NCBI RefSeq assembly: GCF_000026145.1
Contig: NC_009445.1
Span: 3,720,001-3,784,000 of the forward strand
From: Bradyrhizobium sp. ORS 278
Lineage (GTDB): Bacteria; Pseudomonadota; Alphaproteobacteria; Rhizobiales; Xanthobacteraceae
Length of the DNA stretch: 64,000 nucleotides
Direction: 5' to 3'
The stretch's first letter is position 1. The number at the start of each line of letters is the position of its first letter. The position numbers and the translations under genes are program-made. The notes below the pieces were generated by a model that was given only the letters and a program-made list of their open reading frames with translations, had not been told where the DNA came from and ran no database searches. Shown one piece after another: positions 1-9,170 of the stretch.

Positions 1-3000
1 GCGACGTCATCGTGCGCGACCAGGACAATGCCATCGTCGCGAGCGCGCCCAAGGCCGAGGTCCGGCTCTCGGCCGCAGGCTTGCTGATGGGCCAGCTGCG
101 GGCCGAGAGCCTCAAGCTGGTCGACGCCGAACTCGCGATCCGGATCACGCCTGACGGCACCGTCACGGTGTCGACCGGAGAAAGTAGCAAGCCGCTCGCG
201 ACCGGCGTGGCTTCCAAGCGCGATGCAGGGCTGCCGCCGACGTTCCCGCGTCCGGGACAGGCGGCTGCGCCTGCACCGGGGACGCCACAGGCTGCTGCCC
301 CCCAGGCCGCGCCAGGGACTTCGCCGGCGGCGGCGCCAGCCTCTGCCGCGAGCGCCCCCAACGGTCTGCTGGCCGGGCTCGACTGGCTCGACAGCCTCAG
401 CCTGACCGGGCTCGACGGCCAGAACCTGAACGAGATCGGCCTGAAGAACGGCTCGCTGGTCGTCGACGACCAGCAGCGCGGCAACAAATGGACGTTCGAG
501 AATATCAGCCTCAGCCTGCGCCGGCCTTCCGGCGGCGGCGTCGCGCTCAGCCTCGGCGAGGAGGGCGCCAAGCCGTGGCTGCTGCGTGTCCTGGTCGGAC
601 CGCCGGCCAACGGCGTGCGCAGCGTCGACATCAAGGCCGACAAGGTCTCGACCAGCAACATCCTGCTGGCCTTGCGGCTGAAGGATCTGACCTACATGGC
701 GGATCTTCCTCTCACCGGCGAGATCAAGGGCGAGCTCGGCCGCGACGGGCTGCCGACCTATCTGCGCGGCAAGATCAACATCGGCGCCGGCAACATCATC
801 GACACCGACACGCCCGATTATCCGATGGCGGTCGATTCGGCCGAGATCAACATGGAGTGGGACGCCAGCCGGCGCACATTGGTGGCACCCTTCAAGGTGA
901 TCTCGGGCGCCAACCGCATCACGCTCAATGCCCATCTGGAGCCGCCGAATGACGGCGTCAACGACTGGCGCCTGAACCTGAGCGGCGGCACCATCCTGCT
1001 CGGCGCGATCGCCAACGATCCGCCGCTGATCTTCAACCGTATTTCGATCAATGTGCGGTTCGACACCGAAGGCAAGCGCGTGCTGCTGACGCAGGCCGAG
1101 GTCTCCAACGGGGAGATCGGAGTCGCCGGCACCGGAAGCGTCGACTACGCCGGCGAGCCGCGGCTCAAGCTCGGGTTCGCCGCGACGCCGATGCCGGCGC
1201 TGGCGATGAAGCGGCTCTGGCCGGCGCTCATCGTTCCCGAAGTGCGGGCCTGGGTGATCGAGCGCATCGATCGCGGCAACGTGCAGCGGATCGACATCGC
1301 GGTGAATTCGCCGACCCGCAACCTGCCGCGCAAGGGGCCGCCGATTCCCGACGACGGCCTCGACGTCAACGTGATCGCGACGAATGTCACGGTGCGTCCG
1401 GTCGACGGACTGCCCGCCGTGCGCGATGCCGACATGAAGGCGCATGTCACCGGGCGCACCGCGACGGTGACCGTCGGACAAGGCGTCGCCGACACCCCGG
1501 CCGGTCGCAAGCTGAATTTCTCCGATGTCGTGTTCGAAGTGCCGGACATGGCGCCGAAACCGTCGCCGTCGCGCGTGCGCATGCGCGTCGATGGTCCGGT
1601 CGCCGCCGCCGCCGAGATCCTCGCCTCGGACCGGCTGAACGACATGTCGGCGTTTCCGATCGATCCCGCGCAGATCAAGGGAACGTTTCAGGCCAACGTC
1701 AATCTCGCGATGCCGGTCAAGGGCGAACTGACCAAGGCCGACACCAACTACACGGTCACGGCGGAACTCAGCGGCTTTGCCGCGGACAAGCTGGTGATGA
1801 ATCAGAAGCTCGAGGCCAACACGCTCAAGATCGTTGCCAACACGCAGGGCCTCCAGGTCAAGGGCGACGTCAAGATCAACGGCCAGCCGGCGACGCTGGA
1901 CTATCGCAAGCCGGCCGAGGGCGACGCCGACATCCGGATGCAGGCGACGCTCGACGACGCCAGCCGGGCCAAGCTCGGCCTGGATCTCGGCTCCGCCATG
2001 ACGGGTGATGTGCCGTTGAAGCTCAATGGCAAGATCGCGGCAGCCGCCGATCGCGACAGCCGGATCGGAGTCGAGGCGGATCTTTCCAAGCTGAAGCTCG
2101 ACAATCTGCTGCCCGGCTGGGTCAAGACCCCGGGAAAGGCGGGGAAGGCCACCTTCAACGTCGTGGCGAAACCGCAATCGACCCGCTTCGAGGATATCAA
2201 TATCGAAGGCGGCGGCGTCTCGATCAAGGGCTCGCTCGAGATCGACCAGAATGGCGACCTGATGAACGCCAACTTCCCGACCTACTCGCCGTCCGAAGGC
2301 GACAAGACGCAGATCAAGGCCGAGCGCGGCCAGGACGGCGTGCTGAAGCTGACGATGCGGGGTGACGTGTTCGACGGTCGTGGCTTCCTGAAGTCGGCGA
2401 TCTCCGGCACCAACAAGGATGCCGACAAGAACAAGTCGCGCTCGAACGTCGATTTCGACGCCGAGATCAAGCTCGGCGCGGTCGCCGGTTTCAACGGCGA
2501 GGCGCTGCGCGGCGTCGACGCCAAGGTCTCACGCCGCGGCGGCGCCTTCAAGGCGTTCACCCTCAGCGGCAAGGTCGGCCGCGACACGCCTGTGACGGCT
2601 GATCTGCGCGTCGGCCGCGAGGCGGATCAGCGCGGCCGGCGGCAGGGCCGCGAGGTGATCTATCTCACGACCAACGATGCCGGCGCGCTGCTGCGCTTCG
2701 CCGACACCTACTCCAAGGTGCAGGGCGGACAGCTCGAGCTCGCCCTGGAGCCGCCGACCGCCGATCCCGGCCCCAAGGAGGGGCTGATCAACATGCGCGA
2801 TTTCACCGTGCGGGGTGAGCAGCAGCTCGACCGCGCGGTGGCGGGAGGGACGCAGGGCGGCGGCCAGGGCAGCGGCATCGGCTTCACGGCCCTGCGCGCC
2901 GAGTTCACCCGCCAGCCGGGGCTGATGTCGTTCCGCGACGGCATCGTCCAGGGACCAACCATAGGCCTGACGATCGAAGGCAACATCGACTACAACAACA

Positions 3001-3266
3001 ACCAGGTGCGGATGAACGGCACCATCGTGCCGGCCTACGGCCTCAACAACATCTTCGGTCAGATCCCGTTCTTCGGTCTGATCCTCGGCAACGGCAACAA
3101 GGAAGGCCTGATCGGCGTGACCTACGAAGTGGTGGGCACGCCGAGCGCGCCGGTCATGCGCGTCAATCCGATCTCGGCGATGGCGCCGGGCGTCTTCAGG
3201 AACATCTTCCAGTTCAACACCGGCAGGCAGACCTATCCGCCCGCGGAGATCGCGCCGAACAACTAA
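1..3266 (+). CDS. AsmA-like / DUF3971 domain protein (5' truncated by window edge)
   Basis: The frame is open from the first in-frame codon (position 3), so the N-terminus lies outside the window; 1087 residues are visible. The visible start belongs to the DUF3971 region. An Ala/Pro-rich linker follows at about residues 75-115, then long beta-rich repeats, and the C-terminus (about 940-1085) has the AsmA2 pattern with a GLNNIFGQIPFFGLILGN-type stretch. Proteins of this family (YhdP, TamB and AsmA relatives) are anchored in the inner membrane and span the periplasm; relatives help move phospholipid to the outer membrane. The exact role here is inferred from the family only. It converges on the MFS gene with a gap of 12 bases. 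Confidence 0.85.
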   Translation, partial: DVIVRDQDNAIVASAPKAEVRLSAAGLLMGQLRAESLKLVDAELAIRITPDGTVTVSTGESSKPLATGVASKRDAGLPPTFPRPGQAAAPAPGTPQAAAPQAAPGTSPAAAPASAASAPNGLLAGLDWLDSLSLTGLDGQNLNEIGLKNGSLVVDDQQRGNKWTFENISLSLRRPSGGGVALSLGEEGAKPWLLRVLVGPPANGVRSVDIKADKVSTSNILLALRLKDLTYMADLPLTGEIKGELGRDGLPTYLRGKINIGAGNIIDTDTPDYPMAVDSAEINMEWDASRRTLVAPFKVISGANRITLNAHLEPPNDGVNDWRLNLSGGTILLGAIANDPPLIFNRISINVRFDTEGKRVLLTQAEVSNGEIGVAGTGSVDYAGEPRLKLGFAATPMPALAMKRLWPALIVPEVRAWVIERIDRGNVQRIDIAVNSPTRNLPRKGPPIPDDGLDVNVIATNVTVRPVDGLPAVRDADMKAHVTGRTATVTVGQGVADTPAGRKLNFSDVVFEVPDMAPKPSPSRVRMRVDGPVAAAAEILASDRLNDMSAFPIDPAQIKGTFQANVNLAMPVKGELTKADTNYTVTAELSGFAADKLVMNQKLEANTLKIVANTQGLQVKGDVKINGQPATLDYRKPAEGDADIRMQATLDDASRAKLGLDLGSAMTGDVPLKLNGKIAAAADRDSRIGVEADLSKLKLDNLLPGWVKTPGKAGKATFNVVAKPQSTRFEDINIEGGGVSIKGSLEIDQNGDLMNANFPTYSPSEGDKTQIKAERGQDGVLKLTMRGDVFDGRGFLKSAISGTNKDADKNKSRSNVDFDAEIKLGAVAGFNGEALRGVDAKVSRRGGAFKAFTLSGKVGRDTPVTADLRVGREADQRGRRQGREVIYLTTNDAGALLRFADTYSKVQGGQLELALEPPTADPGPKEGLINMRDFTVRGEQQLDRAVAGGTQGGGQGSGIGFTALRAEFTRQPGLMSFRDGIVQGPTIGLTIEGNIDYNNNQVRMNGTIVPAYGLNNIFGQIPFFGLILGNGNKEGLIGVTYEVVGTPSAPVMRVNPISAMAPGVFRNIFQFNTGRQTYPPAEIAPNN

Positions 3267-3278
3267 GCCCGTGCCCGC

Positions 3279-4535
3279 TCAGTGCCGCAGCGCCGGCACC
3301 ACCAGGAACGGGATCATGCCGATGACGACGCTGACAAGCGCGAGCAGGATGACCGCGTCATAGCCATGTGTGAGATCGTGGATGACGCCGCCGCTCCATG
3401 ATCCCAGCGCCGAGCCGAGCCCGCTGCCGATGGTGATGGTGCCGTAGATCGTGCCGAGCCGCTTGCCGCGGAAGATCTTCATCGCGGTCGCCGACAACAG
3501 CGGACCGCGCGAGCCGATCATGCTGCCGAAACAGACGACGAAGCCGCCGAGCAGAAAGATGTTGGGCCAGAATTGCAGCGCCCACAGCATCAGAATGCCC
3601 GCGATCGAGACCGCATAGGAGAACAGCACCGATGGCCGGCGCCCGATCAGCCCGTCGAGTGCGGACACGCCGAGCATGCCGAACAGCAGCACGACGCCTG
3701 AAAAACCCCAGGCGGTCGCGGCTTGCAGCGGCGCGAAGCCGGCATCGATCAGGTAGGCGACGACCTGCGGCGCGATCGCATACATGCCGATGGCGGTGAA
3801 AAAGAAGGTCGCGAACAGCGCCCAGAAGGCGTGATGGCGCAGTGCGCGAGACAACGTCCATACGTCGTCGGCGAGCTCATCGGCGATCGGCCTGGCGATG
3901 TGAGGCGCGCCGGCGGCGAAAAGCCGCCAGGGCAGGAGCGCGAGCGGCACCAGCAGGAGGAAGGCGGCGGCGCCGAAGGTCTGGTAGGCGCTGCGCCAGC
4001 CGATCGCATCGATCAGGAGCTGCGAGCCCGGCAGCAGCAGCAGCACGCCGGCGCCGGTCGCCGAATAGATCACGGCCATGGCGGTCGAAAGCTTCGCGCT
4101 GAACCAGCGCCCGAGCAGGATCGAGTTCGGCACGTTGCCAATCAGCGCAATGCCGATGCCGACGCACAGCCCGATGCTGAGCTGAAATTGCCAAAGCGCC
4201 CGCGCATGCGCGGCCGCGGTGAAGGCCGAGCCCAGCAGCAGCAGCCCGAGCGCATAGACCGCGCGCGGTCCGGAATGATCGAACAGCCGGCCGATCAGCG
4301 GCGCGGCAAGGCCGCCCGCCAGCGCGGTCAGCGAATAGATCGAGACCACCTCGGCGCGGTCCCAGCCAAAGCTGTCGGAGATCGGTTTGAGGAAGACGGT
4401 GAAGCTTTCGCCGAGGCCGCGGCCGAGCACCGACAGCGCGAAGCACAGCCCGAGCACGACGAACCCCACGCGCGCCCGCGGCGGGCTTGCGGTTTCCTCG
4501 GCTTGCGCAGGCGCTGGTGGCGCGCTCTTGGTCAT
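3279..4535 (-). CDS. MFS transporter
   Basis: The product has 418 residues and about 12 hydrophobic segments. A charged loop between TM2 and TM3 (GRLFDHSGPRAVYALG) matches the MFS signature G-x3-D-x2-G-x-R. The overall pattern resembles the monocarboxylate/OFA branch of the superfamily. I chose the ATG at 4535; a TTG 12 codons upstream is open but has no ribosome-binding site. The substrate cannot be read from the sequence. The gene follows tyrS on the same strand after 57 bases and may be cotranscribed with it. Confidence 0.85.
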   Translation of the reverse strand: MTKSAPPAPAQAEETASPPRARVGFVVLGLCFALSVLGRGLGESFTVFLKPISDSFGWDRAEVVSIYSLTALAGGLAAPLIGRLFDHSGPRAVYALGLLLLGSAFTAAAHARALWQFQLSIGLCVGIGIALIGNVPNSILLGRWFSAKLSTAMAVIYSATGAGVLLLLPGSQLLIDAIGWRSAYQTFGAAAFLLLVPLALLPWRLFAAGAPHIARPIADELADDVWTLSRALRHHAFWALFATFFFTAIGMYAIAPQVVAYLIDAGFAPLQAATAWGFSGVVLLFGMLGVSALDGLIGRRPSVLFSYAVSIAGILMLWALQFWPNIFLLGGFVVCFGSMIGSRGPLLSATAMKIFRGKRLGTIYGTITIGSGLGSALGSWSGGVIHDLTHGYDAVILLALVSVVIGMIPFLVVPALRH

Positions 4536-4591
4536 GGCTACCAGGGAGCGCCGTCCGGCGCACCCTGACAAGGAGGCAAAAGCGAATGGCC

Positions 4592-5845
4592 CTATGCAGG
4601 CTTGACCAGCACGTGGCGCTTCTTGCCCAGCGACAGCTTGATCACGCCCTCGCTGGTCAGATCCGCCCGTGTCAGCGTCATCTTCTCGTCGGTGACCGCG
4701 ACGTCGTTGACGCGCAGGCCGCCGCCCTTGATCTGCCGCCGCGCCTCGCCGTTGGAGGCGACGAGCCCGGCCTTGACGAAGGCATTGAGCACGCCGAGAC
4801 CGGCGTCGAGCTCGCTCCTGGCGACCTCGACTTTCGGCAGGTTCTCGGCGATCGCGCCTTCCTCGAAGGTCCGGCGGGCAGTCTCGGCCGCGGTGCGCGC
4901 GGCCTCCCCGCCGTGCAGCAGCGTGGTCGCCGCATCCGCCAGCGCCTTCTTGGCCTCGTTGATCTCGGCTCCCTGGAGCGCGCCGAGCTTCTCGATCTCG
5001 GCCAGCGGCAGGGTCGTGAAGAGCTTGAGGAACTTGACGACGTCGGCGTCCTCGGTGTTGCGCCAGTACTGCCAGAACTCATACGGGCTGCACTGGTCGG
5101 CATTGAGCCAGATCGCGCCCTGCGCGGTCTTGCCCATCTTGGCGCCGGAGGCGGTGGTGAGCAGCGGCGTGGTCAGCGCAAACAGCTGCTCGGTGCCCAT
5201 GCGGCGGCCGAGCTCGACGCCGTTGACGATGTTGCCCCACTGGTCGGAGCCGCCCATCTGCAGCCGGCAGCCGGTGCGGCGTGACAGCTCGACGAAGTCG
5301 TAGGCCTGGCAGACCATGTAGTTGAACTCGATGAAGCTCATCTCTTGCTCGCGCTCGAGCCGCAGGCGCACGGAGTCCATGGTCAGCATTCGGTTAACCG
5401 AGAAGTGCCGGCCGATGTCGCGCAGCATCTCGATCCAGTTCAGCTTGGTCAGCCACTCGGCGTTGTCGAGCATGATGGCGTCGGTGGCGCCGTCGCCATA
5501 GCGCAGCACTTTTGCGAACACGCCGCGGATCGAGGCCTTGTTGGCCTCGATCTCCTCGACCGTGCGCATCGCCCGCGTCTCGTCCTTGCCGGAGGGGTCG
5601 CCGACCATGGTGGTGCCGCCGCCCATCAGGGTGATCGGCTTGTTCCCGGTCTGCTGCAGCCAGTACAGCATCATCATGGTCAGGAAGTTGCCGATGTGCA
5701 GCGAGCGTGCGGTGCAGTCATAGCCGACATAGGCAGTCGCCTGGCCCTTGGCGGCGAGCGTATCCAGGCCCTCGAAATCCGAGCACTGATGAATGAACCC
5801 GCGGCTCTGCAGCACGTTCAGGAAATCGGACTTGAAGCCAGTCAT
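4592..5845 (-). CDS. tyrS: tyrosyl-tRNA synthetase
   Basis: This is a class I aminoacyl-tRNA synthetase of 417 residues that charges tRNA-Tyr. The class I signature HIGN begins at residue 50. GSDQWGN follows in the tyrosine-binding half, and KMGKT stands in the place of the KMSKS loop near residue 235. The last ~65 residues form an S4-type RNA-binding domain with GLRVNDVAV. Length and order match bacterial TyrS. The gene is divergent from anmK, a pairing common in proteobacteria. Confidence 0.97.
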   Translation of the reverse strand: MTGFKSDFLNVLQSRGFIHQCSDFEGLDTLAAKGQATAYVGYDCTARSLHIGNFLTMMMLYWLQQTGNKPITLMGGGTTMVGDPSGKDETRAMRTVEEIEANKASIRGVFAKVLRYGDGATDAIMLDNAEWLTKLNWIEMLRDIGRHFSVNRMLTMDSVRLRLEREQEMSFIEFNYMVCQAYDFVELSRRTGCRLQMGGSDQWGNIVNGVELGRRMGTEQLFALTTPLLTTASGAKMGKTAQGAIWLNADQCSPYEFWQYWRNTEDADVVKFLKLFTTLPLAEIEKLGALQGAEINEAKKALADAATTLLHGGEAARTAAETARRTFEEGAIAENLPKVEVARSELDAGLGVLNAFVKAGLVASNGEARRQIKGGGLRVNDVAVTDEKMTLTRADLTSEGVIKLSLGKKRHVLVKPA

Positions 5846-6042
5846 GGTCGGCGGACTCTGAGCATTTGTTTACGGTATTGGCCTGATGTCGCGGCCCGGT
5901 GCAGGAGAGCGGCTGCCGCCGGTCCAGGCGTTGTGGCATTATAGGACGCGCCCGGCTTGTACAAGGTCATGTGCAGGACGTCGGCGGGACCGCAAATCAG
6001 CCGCACTTTCAGGCGAGGCCAGGATTTTCAGGTTCGACGGCA

Positions 6043-7146
6043 ATGATTCTGACCGCACTTGGCCTCATGAGTGGCACCTCGCTGGATGGGGTGGACGTGG
6101 CCTTGATCGAGACTGACGGGCGGCAGATCAAGAGCCTCGGTCCGTCCGGTTATCGCCCCTATGGCCCCGCCGAGCGCAGCCTGCTGCGCCAGGCGCTGGC
6201 GGATGCCGTGCAGATCGAGCGCCGCGAGGCGCGGCCGGGGCGGGTGCGCGAGGCCGAGCAGGCGGTGACGCTGGCGCATGCCGAGGCGATCGCGGCCTTT
6301 CTCGCCCAGCACCGGCTCAAGCCTGAGGACATCGACATCATCGGCTTCCACGGCCAGACCGTGCTGCACCGGCCGGAGCGGCGGCTGACGGTCCAGATCG
6401 GGGACGCCGCGGCGCTCGCGAAAGCCGTCCATATCCCGGTGATGCATGATTTCCGCGCCGCGGATGTCGATTTCGGCGGGCAGGGCGCGCCCTTCGTGCC
6501 GGTCTATCACCGCGCGCTGGCGCAATCGCTGTCGCGTCCGGGCCCGATCGCGGTCGTCAACATCGGCGGCGTGTCCAACGTCACCTATATTGACGGCGAG
6601 GACGTGCTGATCGCCTGCGACACCGGCCCGGGCAATGCGCTGCTCGACGACTTCATGCACCGAACGACCGGGCAGGCATTCGATCAGGATGGCCGCGTGG
6701 CGGAGCAGGGCTCCCCGGACGAGACTTGGATTTCGAATGCTCTTGCGCTGCCGTTCTTCACGCGGCCGCCGCCGAAATCGCTCGATCGCAACGACTTCGC
6801 CGCGCTGCGGCTCGGCGACGTCTCTCCGGCCGATGGCGCCGCGACCCTGACTGCATTCACCGCAGCCGCCATCGCCCGCATCGTCCCGCTGCTGCCGAAG
6901 CCGCCAGCGAGCTGGATCGTCTGCGGCGGCGGCGCCCGCAACCTCACCATGATGCGGATGCTGCGGGAGCGGCTGGCGCCGGCGAGCGTCGAATCGGCGG
7001 ATGCGCTGGGCTGGTCGGCGGACGCCATCGAGGCCCAGGCGTTCGGCTTCCTAGCCGTGCGCGGCATGAAGGGCCTGCCGCTGAGCTATCCGACCACCAC
7101 GGGTGTCCCATTCCCCATGACCGGCGGGGTGATCGCGCGGCCCTGA
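6043..7146 (+). CDS. anmK: anhydro-N-acetylmuramic acid kinase
   Basis: AnmK phosphorylates and opens 1,6-anhydro-MurNAc to MurNAc-6-phosphate in cytoplasmic cell-wall recycling. The 367-residue product starts with the ATP-binding motif GLMSGTSLDGVD at residues 7-18. It also has GFHGQTVLHRP, the GGVSNVTYI segment, CDTGPGN and a C-terminal CGGGARN. The ATG at 6043 was chosen because the family motif begins directly after it; the frame is open further upstream but that part resembles no AnmK. It pairs functionally with the MltB-like transglycosylase at 53.8-55.0 kb, which makes anhydro-muropeptides. Confidence 0.96.
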   Translation: MILTALGLMSGTSLDGVDVALIETDGRQIKSLGPSGYRPYGPAERSLLRQALADAVQIERREARPGRVREAEQAVTLAHAEAIAAFLAQHRLKPEDIDIIGFHGQTVLHRPERRLTVQIGDAAALAKAVHIPVMHDFRAADVDFGGQGAPFVPVYHRALAQSLSRPGPIAVVNIGGVSNVTYIDGEDVLIACDTGPGNALLDDFMHRTTGQAFDQDGRVAEQGSPDETWISNALALPFFTRPPPKSLDRNDFAALRLGDVSPADGAATLTAFTAAAIARIVPLLPKPPASWIVCGGGARNLTMMRMLRERLAPASVESADALGWSADAIEAQAFGFLAVRGMKGLPLSYPTTTGVPFPMTGGVIARP

Positions 7147-7165
7147 TTCATGCATCTGCATTCAT

Positions 7166-7215
7166 CTTGACAGCTTCATGCAAAGGCATCTAGTTTGATG
7201 CATCTGCATCAAACT
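7166..7215 (+). promoter_or_regulatory. candidate promoter and palindromic operator of the GST gene
   Basis: A TTGACA box lies at 7167-7172, with TAGTTT at 7191-7196 as a possible -10 (18-base spacer). Overlapping and following the -10 is a perfect inverted repeat: AGTTTGATGCA at 7192-7202, two bases, then TGCATCAAACT at 7205-7215. The core ATGCATCTGCAT occurs at 7150-7161 and again at 7198-7209, exactly 48 bases apart. A related TTCATGCA half-site starts at 7175. This looks like a repressor operator array. No regulator gene is adjacent. Confidence 0.6.
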
Positions 7216-7227
7216 GCCGAGGATGTC

Positions 7228-7905
7228 ATGTCGCCGGTCCTGAAGCTGATCAGCCACAAGCTCTGCCCCTATGTGCAACGCGCCGTCATTGCGCTCAGCG
7301 AGAAGGGCGTCGCCTTCGAGCGGATCGACATCGATCTCGCCAACAAGCCCGACTGGTTCCTGAAGATCTCGCCGCTCGGCAAGGTGCCGGTGCTGGTGGT
7401 GCCCACGCCCCAGGGCGAGGTGGCGCTGTTCGAGAGCAACGTGATCTGCGAGTACATCGAGGACACGCAAGCAGGCGGCAAGCTGCATCCGCTGGGCGCG
7501 CTGGCCCGCGCGCAGCACCGCGCCTGGATGGAGTTCGGCTCGGCGATCCTCGGCGACCTCTGGGGTCTGGAGACGACGCAGGATGCTCAGGTGTTCGCGG
7601 CCAAGCGCGAGGCGCTGACGGCGAAGTTCGCCCGCGTCGAGGCGGCGCTGGGCGAGGGGCCGTACTTCGCCGGCGCGCCGTTCAGCCTGGTCGACGCGGT
7701 GTTCGCGCCGAGCTTCCGTTACTTCGATGTGTTCGATGCATACGGCGATCTCGGCATCTTCGCCGTGACGCCGAAGGTGCGAGCCTGGCGCGCTCAGCTC
7801 GCGCGGCGGCCGAGCGTGAAGACGGCTGTCAGCCACGAGTATCCGCAGCTGCTGCGCGCATTCCTGACGCGTCATGATGCGTATTTGTTGAAGCAGGCGG
7901 CGTAG
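7228..7905 (+). CDS. glutathione S-transferase family protein (omega/DHAR-like)
   Basis: The 225-residue product has an N-terminal thioredoxin-fold GST domain with CPYVQRA near residue 13. The active-site cysteine context is like that of omega and dehydroascorbate-reductase GSTs. KVPVLVV carries the cis-proline, and a glutathione-binding ESNVICEYI follows. A helical C-terminal GST domain completes it. The ATG at 7228 has GAGGA just upstream (7219-7223). Likely roles are thiol transfer or deglutathionylation in the cytoplasm. The gene probably responds to a repressor at the palindrome upstream. Confidence 0.9.
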   Translation: MSPVLKLISHKLCPYVQRAVIALSEKGVAFERIDIDLANKPDWFLKISPLGKVPVLVVPTPQGEVALFESNVICEYIEDTQAGGKLHPLGALARAQHRAWMEFGSAILGDLWGLETTQDAQVFAAKREALTAKFARVEAALGEGPYFAGAPFSLVDAVFAPSFRYFDVFDAYGDLGIFAVTPKVRAWRAQLARRPSVKTAVSHEYPQLLRAFLTRHDAYLLKQAA

Positions 7906-7945
7906 GGACTTTGTTGTCGCACCGCGTGCTCGCGCCACACCCACA

Positions 7946-8051
7946 GCTGTCATCGCCCGGCTTGACCGGGCGATCCAGTACTCCGAGCCACCGATGATCA
8001 GCCGAGAAACCGCGGCGTACTGGATCACCCGCTTTCGCGGGTGATGACAGC
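7946..8051. repeat. dispersed palindromic repeat, family 1, copy A
   Basis: A 106-base element bounded by GCTGTCATC (7946-7954) and GATGACAGC (8043-8051). Inside are hairpin arm 1 (CGCCCGG/CCGGGCG, 7954-7972), ATCCAGTA (7973-7980) paired with TACTGGAT (8018-8025), and arm 2 (CACCCGC/GCGGGTG, 8026-8043). The whole can fold as a cloverleaf-like structure. A second copy lies at 51630-51736. It sits 40 bases downstream of the GST stop codon. Confidence 0.9.
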
Positions 8052-8081
8052 GGTGGATGAGACGGAGAGTTCGTCAGGTGG

Positions 8082-8113
8082 ACTCGGGAGTTCGTAGACT
8101 CAGGAGTTCGTAG
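8082..8113. repeat. 16-base tandem duplication
   Basis: ACTCGGGAGTTCGTAG at 8082-8097 is followed directly by ACTCAGGAGTTCGTAG at 8098-8113, with one mismatch. The last bases overlap the left end of the family 2 repeat. Confidence 0.8.
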
Positions 8114-8256
8114 GGTGGGCAAAGCCGCAGATCGGCGCGAAGCGGCGTCGAAGGCGTGCCCACCGTCGGGTCCGCGCCGGCGGCTGGAATGGTGGGCACG
8201 GCGCGTTGCCACCATCCGTGTCGATGGAGCGTCGGATGCGCCTTTGCCCACCCTAC
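8110..8256. repeat. dispersed palindromic repeat, family 2, copy A
   Basis: The ends are a perfect 15-base inverted repeat, GTAGGGTGGGCAAAG (8110-8124) and CTTTGCCCACCCTAC (8242-8256). Nested inside is a second perfect 10-base inverted repeat, CGTGCCCACC (8155-8164) and GGTGGGCACG (8191-8200). A related shorter copy lies at 53747-53815. No coding function is apparent. Confidence 0.85.
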
Positions 8257-8275
8257 AGCGGCGAGGCTCTCGGCC

Positions 8276-8923
8276 TCACCTCACATTGGCCAGCCGCATG
8301 TCCAGATAGGCCGTGATGGTCTCCATCAGCGGCTCAAGCTTGCCGTCGAAGAAGTGGTTGGCGCCGGGGATGACCTGCTGGTCGATCACGATGCCTTTCT
8401 GCGTCTTCAGCTTCTCGACCAGCGTGTTGACGTCCTTGGGTGGCACCACCGCGTCCTTCTCGCCGTGCACGATCAGTCCCGAGGACGGGCAGGGCGCCAG
8501 GAACGAGAAGTCGTAGAGGTTGGCGGGCGGGGCGATCGAGATGAAGCCCTCGACCTCGGGGCGGCGCATCAGCAGCTGCATGCCGATCCAGGCGCCGAAC
8601 GAGAAGCCGGCGACCCAGCAGGCGCGCGCCTCGGGGTTGATGGTCTGCGCCCAGTCGAGCGCCGAGGCGGCGTCTGACAACTCACCCGTGCCGTGGTCGA
8701 ACGAGCCCTGGCTGCGGCCGACGCCGCGGAAATTGAAGCGCAGCACCGAGAAACCGCGATGCGCGAACGCGTAGTAGCACTGGTACACGATCTGATGGTT
8801 CATCGTGCCATGGAACTGCGGATGCGGATGCAGGATCATCGCGATCGGCGCGTTCTTCTGCTTCGCCGGATGGTAACGGCCCTCGAGGCGGCCGGCCGGA
8901 CCGTTGAAGATGACTTCAGGCAT
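8276..8923 (-). CDS. alpha/beta hydrolase family protein
   Basis: The 215-residue cytoplasmic product has the alpha/beta-hydrolase order. An oxyanion strand LHPHPQFHGTM is followed by FNFRGVGRSQG. The nucleophile elbow GFSFGA lies near residue 107. An acid-bearing HGEKDAVVPP segment and a histidine in GANHFF complete the triad. The family is widespread in Rhizobiales, but the substrate is not known to me. The start ATG has AAGGA about 8 bases upstream. Confidence 0.88.
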   Translation of the reverse strand: MPEVIFNGPAGRLEGRYHPAKQKNAPIAMILHPHPQFHGTMNHQIVYQCYYAFAHRGFSVLRFNFRGVGRSQGSFDHGTGELSDAASALDWAQTINPEARACWVAGFSFGAWIGMQLLMRRPEVEGFISIAPPANLYDFSFLAPCPSSGLIVHGEKDAVVPPKDVNTLVEKLKTQKGIVIDQQVIPGANHFFDGKLEPLMETITAYLDMRLANVR

Positions 8924-9170
8924 CAGAGAATCCTTGGCAGAGCATCGACCGACTTCGTCTGTGCTTCATCCGGCGCCTCGCCGACGAGTTCAGCAGGACA
9001 AGTGGTGATCGAGCACCGTCCGTTCGCTCGGACGGAGCGGTGCTGGCGTGACTGGAAGATGGCCTTCTAGCATGGAGCGCAGGGCAAAAAGCAAGGATTT
9101 TCAACGCCCGGAGATGGGGAGACGGGATGGCGCGCCGTGTCTTCGCGGTGATGCGCGCTCGCGCGCGAGA

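Noticed and set aside
9012..9044. Nested hairpin (AGCACCG/CGGTGCT with CCGTCCG/CGGACGG) between LytTR and hydrolase genes.
   Set aside because: The stem is strong but no U-tract follows on either strand, so I do not call it a terminator. It could still be a structured RNA end.
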